Shown: one piece after another, positions 49,076 to 60,595 of the stretch
Position numbering within the stretch: the stretch's first letter is position 1
How the letters are laid out: each line of letters starts with the position of its first letter
Origin: Macrolepiota albuminosa
Taxonomy: Eukaryota; Basidiomycota; Agaricomycetes; Agaricales; Agaricaceae
Assembly: GCA_027475525.1 (NCBI GenBank)
Contig: JAMWFC010000051.1
Coordinates: forward strand, 1,129,205 to 1,193,204
Direction of reading: 5' to 3'
DNA: 64,000 nt
Notes under the pieces: generated by a model
The model's input: the letters and a program-made list of their open reading frames with translations, nothing else
What the model was told of the DNA's origin: nothing
Databases searched by the model: none
Made by a program: the position numbers and the translations under genes

Positions 49076-50363
49076 ATGCCATTCGACGACGTCACAGAAA
49101 CCTTTCGAAGAATAACCCATGAGAAAGAACGTGAAATGTCTCATGACAAACGCCAAAAGATTCCTCCCAAAGTCTCTCCCAGAGGATCGAGTCATGAAGA
49201 ACAGGTTCACATTGGCAAAGAGTACATGAGAGAGGCTTACGCCATTGTATGTCTAATTAATTTGAATTTGTAAGACTTTGAATACATTCTTGATAGTTGA
49301 ATCACATCCATACTTTGACGCGAATGCTGGCAACTATCCGGAAACCCTACTTGAATGTTGACGCACGAACGACATATGCGTCGAGACAGACGTCAAAAAA
49401 CCTTGATGTGAATGGTGGAAATTCATCTTGGGGCGACATAAAACACCTTACCAGTGAAGAACGAGACCAAATCGACCTTCAAGCACGTGTGATTATAACC
49501 CGGTGTGCTGATAGGGTGAAGGAAATGGAAGCTATCGAAAAGCGTAAATATTTCTGACAAGAAACCTTGAGTATCAGCTTAATAGTATACTTCATACAGG
49601 ACGGGTAGAGCTCGTTTTGAGCAAGACAAATCCTCTCGCTCGGTTACTCCCCACCCGACTTTGGCAAGACGCGTCGTCACTTTCTTCTGACTTCTTGGCC
49701 GCACATCATTCTGGAGTGACATGGTATCTGAGTCGTCGCCTTGCAGAGGCCAGTCAAACACAGAAAGAGATGCAGGAGGAACGCGTTAAGCGGCAGCTTG
49801 AGAGAACGCGGACACTGGGTTCGGGCGCAGCCAGAGATTTGCTACGCTTAACAACGAAAGATACACTCTCTATCGAGGAGCGGAAGAAAGCCAAGACAGC
49901 TGGAAGTTGGCTCGGAGACGCATCGTCAAGCTTACTGGCTGCTACCATAGGTGCATCCTTGCATGACGCTCGGGCAACGATGGCTCCTCAATCCCTCAAT
50001 ATTAGACCATCATTAGACGAAGAAGACGAGGAATTTGAGCTGTCTGCATCACAGATTCTCCAATTTGAAGCCGAGAATGCGACCATCTTGCAGTCGGTTC
50101 AAGGTACTTTCGAGTCCGTTCAACAAGCGGAATCGCGATTATTGGACATCAGCGCGTTGCAGATGGAGCTCGTCAATCACTTGACGAGACAAACTGAGCT
50201 TACAGATCAATTATACGAAGATGCCATAGCTACGACTTCGACTCTAGAGAAAGGAAATGTTCAGTTGAAAGAAGCAAAGAGGCGAGCAAAGGACGGCAGA
50301 CTCTACATACTACTATTTTTGGTTGGTGCTAGTATGAGCCTTCTATTTCTCCATTATTATTGA
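49076..50363 (+). CDS. UFE1: ER t-SNARE UFE1/syntaxin-18
   Basis: Qa-SNARE for Golgi-to-ER retrograde transport, working with Sec20, Use1 and Sec22. Exon 1 MPFDDVTETFRRITHEKEREM ends GKEYMREAYAI. Exon 2 starts LNHIHTLTRMLATIRKPYLNVDAR and ends VKEMEAIEKR. Exon 3 (about 49600-50363) carries the rest. Landmarks: SGVTWYLSRRLAEASQTQKEMQEERVKRQLERTR, ILQFEAENATILQSVQGTFESVQQAESRLLDISALQMELVNHL, and the SNARE helix continuing TRQTELTDQLYEDAIATTSTLEKGNVQLKEAKRRAKDGR. The C-terminal anchor is LYILLFLVGASMSLLFLHYY with almost no lumenal tail. Both joins keep frame. Convergent with TVP38, 95 bp apart. Confidence 0.93.
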
Positions 50364-50458
50364 CTGAACAATTATCCGTATACCCACTTGAAAAGTACCT
50401 CACTAGTTACCAGGTTCACATTATCCAATGGTTTTAGCTTGTCAACTACCCATTTATG

Positions 50459-51728
50459 CTAAACATCATTGTCAAAGACGGAGGAGGATCTCAACAATGA
50501 TTCATCTTCGCCATAGTCCTCAGTACCGATGGTCTCTGCGGCCCATTCACCCACTTCTTGGGAAGTCTCCTGTAGATGCTGGACGTGTTTTTGAACCATG
50601 TCGTAAACGAGCCTACATCCCACACAGGCCAGCAATTACCAAACGAGACATAACCAATGATAAACGGCACACACCAGCTTGTACATATTGCAAGAACGAG
50701 TCCACCTGCAATCAAAAGACCGTTGAAAAATTTCGTTTCTGCAGTGGTGGTTGAAGAAGCCCAGAAATGGGAGGTCAATTACAATACGTACGTGTATCCA
50801 TGTGGCCACGTTGATTCCCGTCAGAAAATGCAGCAATGCGAGATCCGATGAATACGTGAAGAAGAAGCCTTGGGAAGACAAAGATTGTTGCTATTGCAAA
50901 TTGAGGAAAAGAGACGGCGTTGATGGACTATGAAGAGGCATAAAGCAATGATTACTGGGGGAAAGAGCGAGACTCACGGCGAGAAGGGAATTTGAGTATA
51001 CCCACGGTGGGAAGGGCGATATGCGAATTAGAATAATCAGAGGCAGACCTTTCATTCGCTAACAAGTTGTATCACAAGGTGACACTGAATACTATTAGTT
51101 GTGATTCAGGGCTTACCACAACCGATTCCAAAGCCTGCCATTTTGGATTGCGTTCCGACCATCTTTGCAAGCGTTGACTGAAGAAGAAACGCAGTATAAC
51201 AAATGCAGAAGATGCGCCAGTTAAACTAGATAAAGCAGCTATAACAAACCCCTTCATCCCGTATGCAAAGCCACACAATGTAATGACAGTGGTATGACCT
51301 AGGAGCGGCGGAAACGATACAACAACTCAAGGACGAAAAAGTTAGATGCGAAACGCGATTGAACGTTTTGTTCATTTACCTAACAAAGCAGCAAGTACCA
51401 ACCAGCCGAAATGTGCTGCTGGCAGCAGTTGGGCCTGATCATATAGATACTGTGCGACGCGTGCAGGTGTTACGACAAGAATAAATGTCCCTGAAGGATT
51501 ATTGAGTAGCTATGCGTCATTCGAACGCATCCGCGTACCAAAACATATGTATACTAGTACGATGAGCCATATGAAGGTCTGAAGGCTATTGGTTCAAGCA
51601 TGGCTAGCTTTACAAAGTGGGCAGACCTTGCCCAAAATATGAAGGCCCCTGTATTTTCGATACACGATGCTGACGTACTCTCTGACTTTTGGAGTTCGAC
51701 CGGGAAATTGAAGCAATTCTAGAGTCAT
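50459..51728 (-). CDS. TVP38/TMEM64-family Golgi membrane protein
   Basis: Polytopic VTT-domain protein of the late Golgi/ER; relatives (VMP1, TMEM41B) are lipid scramblases, the Tvp38 role is less clear. It starts MTLELLQFPGRTPKVREYVSIVYRKYRGLHILGK (ATG 51728), then TFIWLIVLVYICFG, FILVVTPARVAQYLYDQAQLLPAAHFGWLVLAALLG. The core VTT text is HTTVITLCGFAYGMKGFVIAALSSLTGASSAFVILRFFFSQRLQRWSERNPKWQAL, followed by a GLPLIILIRISPFPP-like segment (about 51045-50990). A membrane exon FFNGLLIAGGLVLAICTSW comes next, then the soluble tail LVYDMVQKHVQHLQETSQEVGEW...DND. An intron at the start suggests further upstream exons may exist (see 51816-52199). Convergent with UFE1. Confidence 0.85.
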
Positions 51729-51815
51729 GGTCATAAACAACTAATTCAAGAGAGTCAGAAAGTGAAACCCAGGCCTGAGTCAGAAAACGAGATACAAAAG
51801 AAACATTTACCTTAC

Positions 51816-52199
51816 ATTACAAACATTACCACACATATTGAAAAGCATAGCAGGCATCCCTGCAATTGCAATCACATCCTGATCTGCTCTTCTATCAAAA
51901 AAAGCTGCGATAGCCACAAATAGGCAATGAGAAACTACGGGCGCTGCAAAGTGAGTTTTCATAACATTTTACTTGTTTCTGAAACTCACCATCGGGTTGC
52001 TCGAATCGTAACTGGATAATTGAGGACAACCTAATGAAGCGCGAGGACGGATTAATGGTTTGCAGAGCGAGTAGAGGGGCGCGGATGCAGAGATTAGCGG
52101 AGGAAGAACGAGGGAGAACGACGGCGAACGAGAGCGAGGCTGGAAATGGCAGCGAGCGAGGGATACTGGGCTCGGCAAACGAACCGGTAATGCTGTACA
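51816..52199 (-). other. Unassigned spliced open segment upstream of TVP38
   Basis: An open frame on the minus strand ending FIRLSSIIQLRFEQPDG (to 51990) joins across a 46-nt GT-AG intron (51989-51944) to APVVSHCLFVAIAAFFDRRADQDVIAIAGMPAMLFNMCGNVCN (51943-51816). A second GT donor follows. The next acceptor at 51741 would continue in frame into LFMTMTLELLQF, the TVP38 start. Either TVP38 has an N-terminal extension or this is a separate small gene. No ATG is in this frame at the 5' side, so an initiating exon is missing. No family recognised. Confidence 0.35.
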
Positions 52200-52229
52200 A
52201 CTTCTTCTCAATAGAATCATTTTTGCCAT

Positions 52230-52851
52230 ATTTTCTTGGTTATTTTAATGCATCTAGAAAGGTGTCATTATGCCGTTTTTTGCAACAATGACAGTTAAGA
52301 TGGGCTTCATGCCCAACTCATTTAATTTACGACGCTCACCTCCTTATTTGCCGCGTTCGCCAATGTCGATCCTCCCTTTGCTTAAACATGGGGCAAGGGA
52401 TCTTATATTTACTGAAAATACTACGCTGGTGCTCGATTTTTCTATAACCATCTTCACGGTCTTTGACGACACTCCTTGCATTCCCATGTACTTTATAATA
52501 CAAGGAAATCAATGTTGAATATTCAAAGACATCCCATCCCTGCTTTGGTAGCGTGCGATGACTATATCCACTTATGACCACAACCTCTGGCAACGAGCTT
52601 CTAGTCAGACATATGTTCTTCCAATCTCTGTCACCAATGTTAGCGAACATGAAGCATGCATGAACGACAATAGGAAGCATCAGGACGGAGCATTATGAAC
52701 GAATGTATGGTTCTCATAACACTCAAAGGGTAGGGACGGCCGTAGCATACGTGACAACATGTCTGCAGCTATAGGGCTGTTCATGGTGTGGTCCACTGGG
52801 TAATCCCGACTCGCAGCCTGAAGCCACGTGGCATTTTCAGCACGGTCTGTG
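52230..52851. other. Intergenic, promoter of the VPS66-like gene
   Basis: No supported gene; a 114-codon minus-strand frame at 52336-52680 has no recognisable domain. GCCACGTGGC, a perfect palindrome with CACGTG at 52825-52830, lies 22 bp before the downstream ATG. Confidence 0.45.
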
Positions 52852-54291
52852 ATGGAGAAATTCAGTGCATATCGAGTTGGGTCAATTCTACTGCTAGATC
52901 ACGCCGTCACTCACTCTTAATATCTTATAGGACTCAGGGACTGGAATACAGGTTGGTACACCTCAAATCCCTGTGTTAATTAGGTTTTATTCATGTCATC
53001 TTAGCCATTCCTCACACCTGTGCCTCCTCTGGGGTCTGATTTGCAAGCCAAAGTTATCCTTCCACTCCAATATTTGCTTGGAGCTACTAGGACTGTGCTA
53101 GTTCTTGTGCTCCTTTTGCTTTATGTTCTCATTTCCGCTGTATGCGCTGTCTTTGTGAGCAAGTTTTTACCTCTACACTTTGCTCTTGTTCAACGTCAAG
53201 AAGGCACCTGTACCACCACTTCACCGCATCGTTTCTCACTTCTATACAGCAGTCATTGCGCGTGCTGTTTTGCTAATTCTAGGTTTATTTTTTATATCGA
53301 CCGAGCAAGTCAGAAGGAAACGCGGGTAAGGGAGTCAAATCACTCTGCTTTAATAAACCTTGGTGTGACCTCGACAGAAGAGGTCAAAAGGTCGTCGAAC
53401 CTTGGAATCCACGAGCTGGGGACGTCATTGTATCAAATTGGGTTTCGTGGATTGAATTGTTATGGCTGGCCATTCGGCAAGTCATTGTTCGCTCCTCAAG
53501 TTATATGCTAAGATAGAACATTCAGATTTAATCCTACTTTTGTTCTTCCAGTTCTTAAACCAGGACTTGGATCTACGGCTTCTTTGAACCCGTCAGCACC
53601 CATCGCTCACAGTGCTAACGTCCGATCAGCACACAAATCAGTTACGCTGCCAACCGAAATTCTGGGTTTTCAACCTGTTTCCCTCCTAACACTTGTTGGT
53701 CTGACTGGCCAAGTACCTCCCTTTGGTTCTTTGAATGGTAGCAATAGCAAATGTCCACTCAGCCTTGAAAACTTGCGAAAATCTGCGGATAGACCTATCG
53801 TCATATTTCCTGAATGCACGACCAGTAATGGGAGAGGTTTGCTTCGGTTTGCTAGAGTCTTCAGTCAGGAAGTTCCCGTGGAGGGGTATCAGGTTTTTTT
53901 CATGTGTGTTAGGTACGTATTTACATTTAATTTTTGCACACGATTGCTTAATTTGCTCCCAACAAGATACGGTCCTGCCACAAGTATGACACCAACCCCA
54001 ACACTCTCTATTCCGTCTCCATATCTCAATCCTCTTCCTCACTTGTTCTCGCTTGCCTCGTCTATCGTACCGCCAACCATTTCAATTCATCTCCTTGCAC
54101 CATCTGAATCTCCCAGCTCCCCACTCTTCATTGTCAGTGAGTTTGTCACAGACTCCACACCTCACGACGATCAATTGACAGAAGTGAGTGCTGCGTTGAT
54201 TTCAAAACTCGGGAAGATGAAGAGGACGGCTATGGGTTGGGAAGACAAGGCGAGCTTCCTGGATTTCTACTGGAACAAACGAAGGCGATGA
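52852..54291 (+). CDS. PlsC-domain lysophospholipid acyltransferase, VPS66/LOA1-like
   Basis: Probable ER/lipid-droplet acyltransferase. It begins MEKFSAYR (ATG 52852), spliced to DSGTGIQ and PFLTPVPPLGSDLQAKVILPLQYLLGATRTVLVLVLLLLYVLISAVCAVF (hydrophobic anchor). It continues APVPPLHRIVSHFYTAVIARAVLLILGLFFISTEQVRRKRG. The acyltransferase block reads NPRAGDVIVSNWVSWIELLWLAIRFNPTFVLPV, where SNWVSW replaces the usual NH-x4-D catalytic box, as in the Vps66/Loa1 and AUP1 branch. The acceptor motif is RPIVIFPECTTSNGRGLLRFA (EGTTTNG-like). The C terminus is Pro/Ser-rich and ends DKASFLDFYWNKRRR. The altered box means enzymatic activity is not assured. Introns are GT-AG and in frame. Confidence 0.83.
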
Positions 54292-56741
54292 ATGTATGGA
54301 TTAGTTCTATAGACACATTTGGCGTAATGTTTCTCTTTGAGAAGAATCTCCATTTGTGGCGCAAAGTTACTCTTCCCCCCCAAAAGCACGTAAGTCTGAG
54401 ATCACAGTGAAACAAGTCAATAATCCAGTCAACCGAAACAAGTCTGGGTACACTTTTATAGTGTGAAATAATCGCGGAATAATGTAAGCTTGATGCCCTG
54501 ATGCTTGCTCCTCTGCTCGTAAGGAGCCTAGAATGGGGCTGCGAGATGTGCTGCGAGCATACTTGGCCCTCATACTCCTAAGTAGGTCAACATTTGAAAC
54601 TTGTGTAATTGGGTTTTGGAGGACAGTCTAAATACGGTATGGAACTAGACTCAGACTAAACATTACGAACGACCAAAACTTTGAGAGGTCGGAAAGGATT
54701 GACGTTCTGGTGAATAACCTCTGTGATGATACTTGTGCAAAAAACAGGATTAGATGCTGAGTGATTAATTTGAGCTGCCGATTCATGCGATGGGAGGTTG
54801 TGAGATGACATTCGCGGTTCAAACTGGTTGGCATGTGATTTGTGAGAAAGAAATGGAATTACTTGAGCCCGACTGTCCAAAGGAGGCCGAAATAAGTCTA
54901 TGGCAGTGTAGTTCCAAAGTGCCAGAGGTTTGAAAGGGATGAGGTGAGTGTGCGCCATATGGAGAAGGGAAGATATTCATAGAAATGATGAAGTATGTGC
55001 TTACATGACATAAATTAGATCTTTGCTATTGAGGAGAGGCTTGTATGTATGTAGTATACATACTTGTAATACTACCTGAGTCAAGTTCATGAATCAGTGT
55101 AGCGGTTCGGGTTCCCGTTATGGAAAATGACTGGCAGTACCAGAGCCTTGTCCACTCTGCGTAACGGGCCACAGTATAGTAACGATGTTTGTTCTAATGG
55201 GACAGGTAGTCCAACTGGTTCGTCGAGTGCAATTCCGACGTGTTCCATTTTAGGCAAAACGTTACAATCAGGCACCTAAATAAAACACCAAGCTGTTTGT
55301 CACGGCAAAGCTCCATCATTTCTAGAGTTTGAAAAAACACTTAGATTAATATTTGATTCTAAGAGGTTATTGAAATTCTGTGACTAGAAAGGTCTTTGAT
55401 TCTTGCTTTTCCTTTATCATCTCCATTATCCAAAACTTCATTTATATTCTTGCTTCCCTTTCACCTTCTTTAGGGCCAATTTTTTTTTGAATACATTTGA
55501 GCAGTTATTCCCAAGAACATGAGCAATCATTGACTTCTAATATCCTCCAATGTTGGCCATGCATGCTGTTGACTTCACATGAGACAAGATCAGGCCTATC
55601 AGAAATGTTCCATACCTTATCAAACATATGAATCCAATATCTTTGGATGTCATTCATCATCAATCTTGAGGATTTCTCCATGTGTTTTTGAGAATTCAAA
55701 ATTGGACATTATGCACTATTGTCATATGTAATAACTAACACATTATTAAGCTTTAACTATTAGAAATTCTTGAGATTGACATAAAGCCTTAAGCCTTATG
55801 TGAGCTCAAGATTTAAATGTTATTAACTAACTTCCAGGACCAAGGTGTTGGCAAGCCAAATAAACAAATGATGTATATTGACATAGTTACTTAGATAAAG
55901 ACTGTCAAATATACACTAAATTCCAATGTAAAGTTTAACAATTCATATTTTTTCATCTTTCAAGTTCCAACACTGTTTCTGTGAAGTAAAATACCAATCA
56001 ATTGTAGTAGGATGAAGGAACTGCATTAATCAAGATATGTTTGGCATTCAATGCCTGTAAAAATTGTTTTCCACTTATATGCAATGATAAGCTTTTAGCT
56101 GGGCTGCACACACCTATCCTATAGCATGATACACTTGCCATGTTACAGGCACATACACCTTGGCATGGGATCCAACGGCTATACATAGCAACAGGCATCT
56201 CACATCACAGATAAAGCTACTGATTAATGAAATGATGGAAGACAGATGTCATCAATCCATTTTGCCTTCTAATCAGCTAACATATCCAGTCTGATGGCAA
56301 CACTGCACAGGAGGTCTAAGTGGGCTTTATATTATAGCAATAGTTTATTTTACTATATATTAACCGAGATAAAGCTTTATATGTGACCCTACAAGCTCCT
56401 CTGCTATCCCATAACCCATGGCTTCCACAGGGGCCGGGGATTACGAGGTTTGACTGTAATCAGTAACGGCCAGTATCAAACTTTTAATTGACCGTGGGAA
56501 AGTACATTCTGATGGAACGTCTTCTGCGTTTTCTGTATACTTATGGTGCTATAATATTTGATCACATGTGAAGGAATTCGGCTCGATGGTCGGTTGTAAA
56601 GTGGATTCAAAGCACGCAATGTGATCGTCAGTTTTGCAACGACGATTGGATGGCGTGAGAATCAGCAATTCTCCCTCATTTATCAAGCAAATAAAGTAGC
56701 TTATCTTGCCTCTACTCTGACCCCAACAATTACCTTTCAAA
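54292..56741. other. 2.4-kb AT-rich gene-poor stretch
   Basis: The largest gap in the window. Two minus-strand frames stand out but are unproven. One is an ATG-started 100-codon frame at 54656-54958. The other is an open segment 55087-55275 (VPDCNVLPKMEHVGIALDEP..., ending NPNRYTDS) preceded by an acceptor-like TTTATTTAG. Positions 55280-56400 are very AT-rich. A possible pogo-like transposon end lies near 56380-56455. Non-transposon function not seen. Confidence 0.5.
56380..56457 (-). mobile_element. Possible pogo/Tc1-like terminal inverted repeat remnant
   Basis: Read on the minus strand from 56457 the sequence is TA then CAGTCAAACCTCGTAATC followed by a GC-rich CCCCGGCCCCTGTGG. CAGT.AAACCTCG next to a TA dinucleotide resembles the ends of pogo/Fot1-type elements and their MITEs. 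I did not find a matching opposite end within the AT-rich region, nor any transposase. Tentative. Confidence 0.3.
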
Positions 56742-57712
56742 ATGTCCCTTCGACTTGGAAGCATTGCCCCTGATTTCGAAGCTGAAACTACTACTGGACA
56801 TATCAAGTTCCATGACTGGATTGGTGATTCTTGGGTAAAGTTGAATACATAGAAGGCCATTCGAAACACTGATCTCCACCAGGCTGTATTATTCTCTCAT
56901 CCTGGAGACTTTACTCCAGTCTGCACAACTGAACTCGGAGAGGTTGCGCGCCGTGCCCCTGATTTTGAGAAACGCGGTGTCAAAGTAATTGGTATCTCGG
57001 CCAATGGTCTTGAAGATCATCATAAATGGGTCCAAGATATCAATGAGTATGGAGGCAAGATTGGCCCTACGGACGTTCAGTTCCCCATCGTACGTGACGA
57101 TTCCATGGGCATTCTAATCGTAGTGTGTAATGCTATTTATCCAGATCGCAGATCCTGACAGGAAGATATCTACACTGTACGACATGCTGGATGCTCAGGA
57201 TGCCACGAATCGCGATGCGAAGGGTCTTCCTTTCACTGTCAATTATTTTCTGGCTAATCGTCGATAATCTAACTTGAGTCACAGATTCGTACGGTTTTCA
57301 TCATTGACCCCAAAAAGGTCATTCGTTTGACTATTGCATACCCTGCTTCGACCGGTCGTAACTTCGATGAAATTATTCGGTGAGTCTCCTTTGCTCGCCT
57401 TGGATCGTGTGTCGACTCACCTATCTATCGAAAGTGTTATTGATTGTATGTCATCGCGATGCAAGCATGGACAATGAACTGAAGAGATGTTTCTAGCCCT
57501 CCAAATTGGTGACAAGCACCGCGTCACTACTCCCGTGAATTGGAAGAAGGGTGATGATGTGATTGTTCATCCTACAGTCACCAACGAGGAAGCCAAGACG
57601 CTTTTCCCCGAATTTACAATTCATAAGGTATGTTCTGAGTCGTCATGTAATAGACCTGTATTAAATAGCAATGTAGCCTTACCTCAGAACCACTCCCCTG
57701 AAGGTGGACTAG
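56742..57712 (+). CDS. Prx6-type (1-Cys) peroxiredoxin
   Basis: Thiol peroxidase reducing H2O2 and organic hydroperoxides. It starts MSLRLGSIAPDFEAETTTGHIKFHDWIGDSW (ATG 56742), spliced to AVLFSHPGDFTPVCTTELGEVARRAPDFEKRGVKVIGISANGLEDHHKW. The peroxidatic Cys is in PVCTTE, with the P-x3-T/S-x2-C signature PGDFTPVC. Later: GPTDVQFPI, IADPDRKISTLYDMLDAQDATN, IRTVFIIDPKKVIRLTIAYPASTGRNFDEIIRVIDSLQIGDKHRVTTPVNWKKGDDVIVHP. The last exon PYLRTTPLKVD closes at 57712. Seven exons, all in frame, about 220 residues. No N-terminal presequence, so cytosolic location is likely. Confidence 0.95.
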
Positions 57713-57974
57713 ATGGATGTGCAATGTACAATTTACAATTTTCAGGGTCCAGTAACAGAAATTGTAGTCCAATCCAGTACCTGTTAGTTTCCTAAACATA
57801 CGTGTATCTACTACATTCTCGGACAGAAAGTACTCGATGCGAATATACTTCTAACCATGCTTTCAATCACCATCTTGGCGCGATTGACAAGATTATATAT
57901 TTGTGAATCAATAGCTGCAAACATGGAACGCGCGTCCCGCCCAGGGACGAAGCTCTTCTCATCGGTTCAATCGT

Positions 57975-58948
57975 CATGGCTAATGCAGACGGTGGTGCAT
58001 ATAGGCTCGTTCTCTTTCTTTTCTACAAATGCCTCAAATTCTAACTATCTGTGCAGTTACTCTCTCACGGTTTTCTCTCCCAGTGGCAAGCTCGTTCAAA
58101 TCGAGCACGCTTTAGCAGCAGTTTCACAAGGAACTACGAGTCTTGGGATCAAAGGTATGCTTGCCCGAACACCTGGCTAATAATTTAATTCAACTCTTCG
58201 AGCATCCAATGGCATTGTTATCGCCACTGAGAAGAAGACCTCGTCAATACTGATCGACGACTCCATGCTGGATAAAGTTGCGGTCGTATGCCCCAACATT
58301 GGCATTGTGTATTCTGGCATGGGACCTGACTTTCGGGTTCTCATTTCTAAAGCTCGAAAGAGCGCCCAAGCCTACTGGAAGATATATGGCGAATATCCAC
58401 CAACACGCGTTCTGACTCAAGAGATCGCAACTGTAATGCAGCAAGCCACGCAATCAGGGTGTGTCGCCTATTCTCTTATAAGTATTAGCATGACTCACGA
58501 TATTCTAGAGGTGTAAGGCCGTATGGGGTGTCATTGCTTGTTGCGGGATGGGACAGCAATCGCGGTCCCACATTGTATCAGGTTGATCCTTCAGGATCTT
58601 TTTGGGCGTGGAAGGCAAGTGCCATAGGAAAGAATATGGTAAATGCGAAGACATTTCTGGAGAAACGGTCTGATTATGCATCCTTCCAAACTTTATGGCA
58701 TTCATCAAACTCTCGTTTCCAGATATAGCGATGACATCAGCCTGGAGGACGCCATTCATACGGCTCTTCTGACTCTGAAAGAGGGTTTCGAAGGGCAAAT
58801 GACGGAAAAGACAATCGAGATCGGCGTCGTCACTGTTCCCAGTATCTCAGATCTAGAGGCCGGGAAGATTGGAGGCGAGACAGGTCGTCCGAAACCGACT
58901 TTTCGCAAGTTGACAGAAGAAGAGGTTCATGACTATCTAGCGCTGTAG
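57975..58948 (+). CDS. PRE8: Proteasome subunit alpha type-2
   Basis: One of the seven alpha-ring subunits of the 20S core. Exon 1 (57975-58003) is [10 protein letters not shown]. Its intron (58004-58056) needs a GC donor (AG|GCTCGT); the nearest GT would destroy the family sequence. Then [193 protein letters not shown]. The end is [22 protein letters not shown]...QIE.A is the alpha-subunit gate signature. About 255 residues. Confidence 0.95.
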
Positions 58949-59575
58949 CAGATAAAACCCTATTTTATCTGCAATTCTACTGTACGTTTGTCAGCTATAG
59001 GACTCAATTCCATTTTCCGCGTTTTTGAGAGACACATCTCGCTTCACAAACTATCATGGTGCCATGGGGCTCAGGTTCGACTGGCCTGTTTTAAGATTAT
59101 CTTTGCCTTGAATTGATCTTTTTCCATCGTGGGTCGTCAAAAACACGCTTGTGACGGATTTTTGACCGCTGGCATGGTGAGCAAAGATTCAATTTTTAAA
59201 TTAATTATGTAAAAATGAAGTGGACCTTGACTTAAGCTTGATACCTTGTTCTTCCGTACATGGTTGTGCGCGGCGCAGTCGCGGAGGTTATGCGTCATAC
59301 ATACTACTGTGACGCGCCTCACCTCTCCAAATAACAAGGTCCGTCGAATCGTATCTTCTCTCCTGCAAAGAAACTTAAATACAAGCGCCTTTGAGCGTTG
59401 GACCCTCGATTCCCCAGCCTTCAGGCAATACTCGTGGTGATTAATCCATTGAGTGTGACTCTAGCCTTTCCGATGTTTTTGCTTCGGATAGGTGCTCACC
59501 GCGTGCTTCCCCTTATAAATACCCATTGTCCTAATGTAACATATGCAGGTTCACATCTAATTGATAAACCGCTCA
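58949..59575. other. Intergenic, nothing supported
   Basis: 627 bp between proteasome alpha-2 and the small Zn2Cys6 gene. No motif of note beyond ordinary promoter-like pyrimidine tracts. Confidence 0.5.
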
Positions 59576-60254
59576 ATGCGCCCATTGACCTCCAACTCGT
59601 ACAGCAACGAAATCTCCCCTAAACGGCCGAAGAGAACGTCTGTGGCGTGTTATCACTGTCGCAACAACAAAGTAAAGGTTAGTTTTTTCATTCCCATCGC
59701 TTGTCTTCTTCAAATTCATTTCATAGTGCGCTCCGAATGACAATGATTCACGCTGCCAACGCTGTATTGAGCGCAACCTCGATTGTAAAAAAGGGCCCGT
59801 TGGTATTTCGCCTGAAATCGGAGTTCAACGAGCGTTGAACAGAAGTGTACAAGGCACCACACTTCCAATTATCTCTCAGAGCTCACTGCATCAATACAAC
59901 TCTATTGTTGACGTAGCACCCTCCGACAGGTCCCATATTACTTTTACCAATTCCATCGACCCAGGCATGGCTCAGGGGGAGGCCTTTTTTTCAGACCAAT
60001 ACAACACCTTTGCCTCTTTTTTTGGTTTCGAAAGTGGCCAACGCTACAATGAGCCAGTTCATCCTTATCTTCAGTTCCCTGGCTCGACCGACGGAACTGT
60101 TGGAATCCCTAGAATGCCCGCTATGGCTAATGTCCAAGGTCCTCTGGTTTATTGCCATCTTCCCCCGTGGCAAAATACGCATTTTCAGTCCGTAGGATTG
60201 GAAGAACACGAGGGAGAGCCTCTACAAACCTATTCCAGTATCCCCCCTAAATAG
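59576..60254 (+). CDS. Small Zn2Cys6 DNA-binding protein
   Basis: Two exons: 59576-59677 (MRPLTSNSYSNEISPKRPKRTSVACYHCRNNKVK) and about 59727-60254. The intron splits the zinc cluster between K and C. The cluster is C-YH-C-RNNKVK-C-APNDNDSR-C-QR-C-IERNLD-C, i.e. C-x2-C-x6-C-x8-C-x2-C-x6-C. A preceding KRPKR is a likely nuclear signal. The rest (about 150 residues) is rich in Ser, Gln and Pro, has no fungal_trans domain, and ends LQTYSSIPPK. Roughly 209 residues, unusually short for this class. Targets unknown. Confidence 0.85.
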
Positions 60255-60595
60255 TAGACTTCTTATCGTCTGCATACACTTCAATTTTCTAATTTGTGCT
60301 GAGATGATGTCCCAAGCTAGTATGTTTATATGCACACTCAGGATTTATCAATCACAGATTTCTAGTTGTATGTATGCCCTTCCTTAGGGCACTATTGATA
60401 CTTGTAAAAGATAATGCATGATGCATAAGTAACATTAGAAGCGTTTCAGCTGAAAGCGGGTTCAAAAATATTGTCTGCGAATCGTCGATAAGTACTCGGG
60501 TAGTTCTGGCCATGTATTTAAAGCTAGAATCGTAGAAACATAACGGGAAGCGAAAACGTGCAAAACTGATATATTTCTACTTATCTTGAAAGTAC
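60255..60595. other. Convergent gap, nothing seen
   Basis: 341 bp of 3' flank for the Zn2Cys6 gene and the aldehyde dehydrogenase. Confidence 0.5.

Noticed and set aside
51895..52229. The ATG-started frame MAKMILLRRSCTALPVR as a mitochondrial protein
   Set aside because: It hits a stop immediately after the intron at 51989-51944, whereas the neighbouring frame continues open, so this ATG frame is probably not used.
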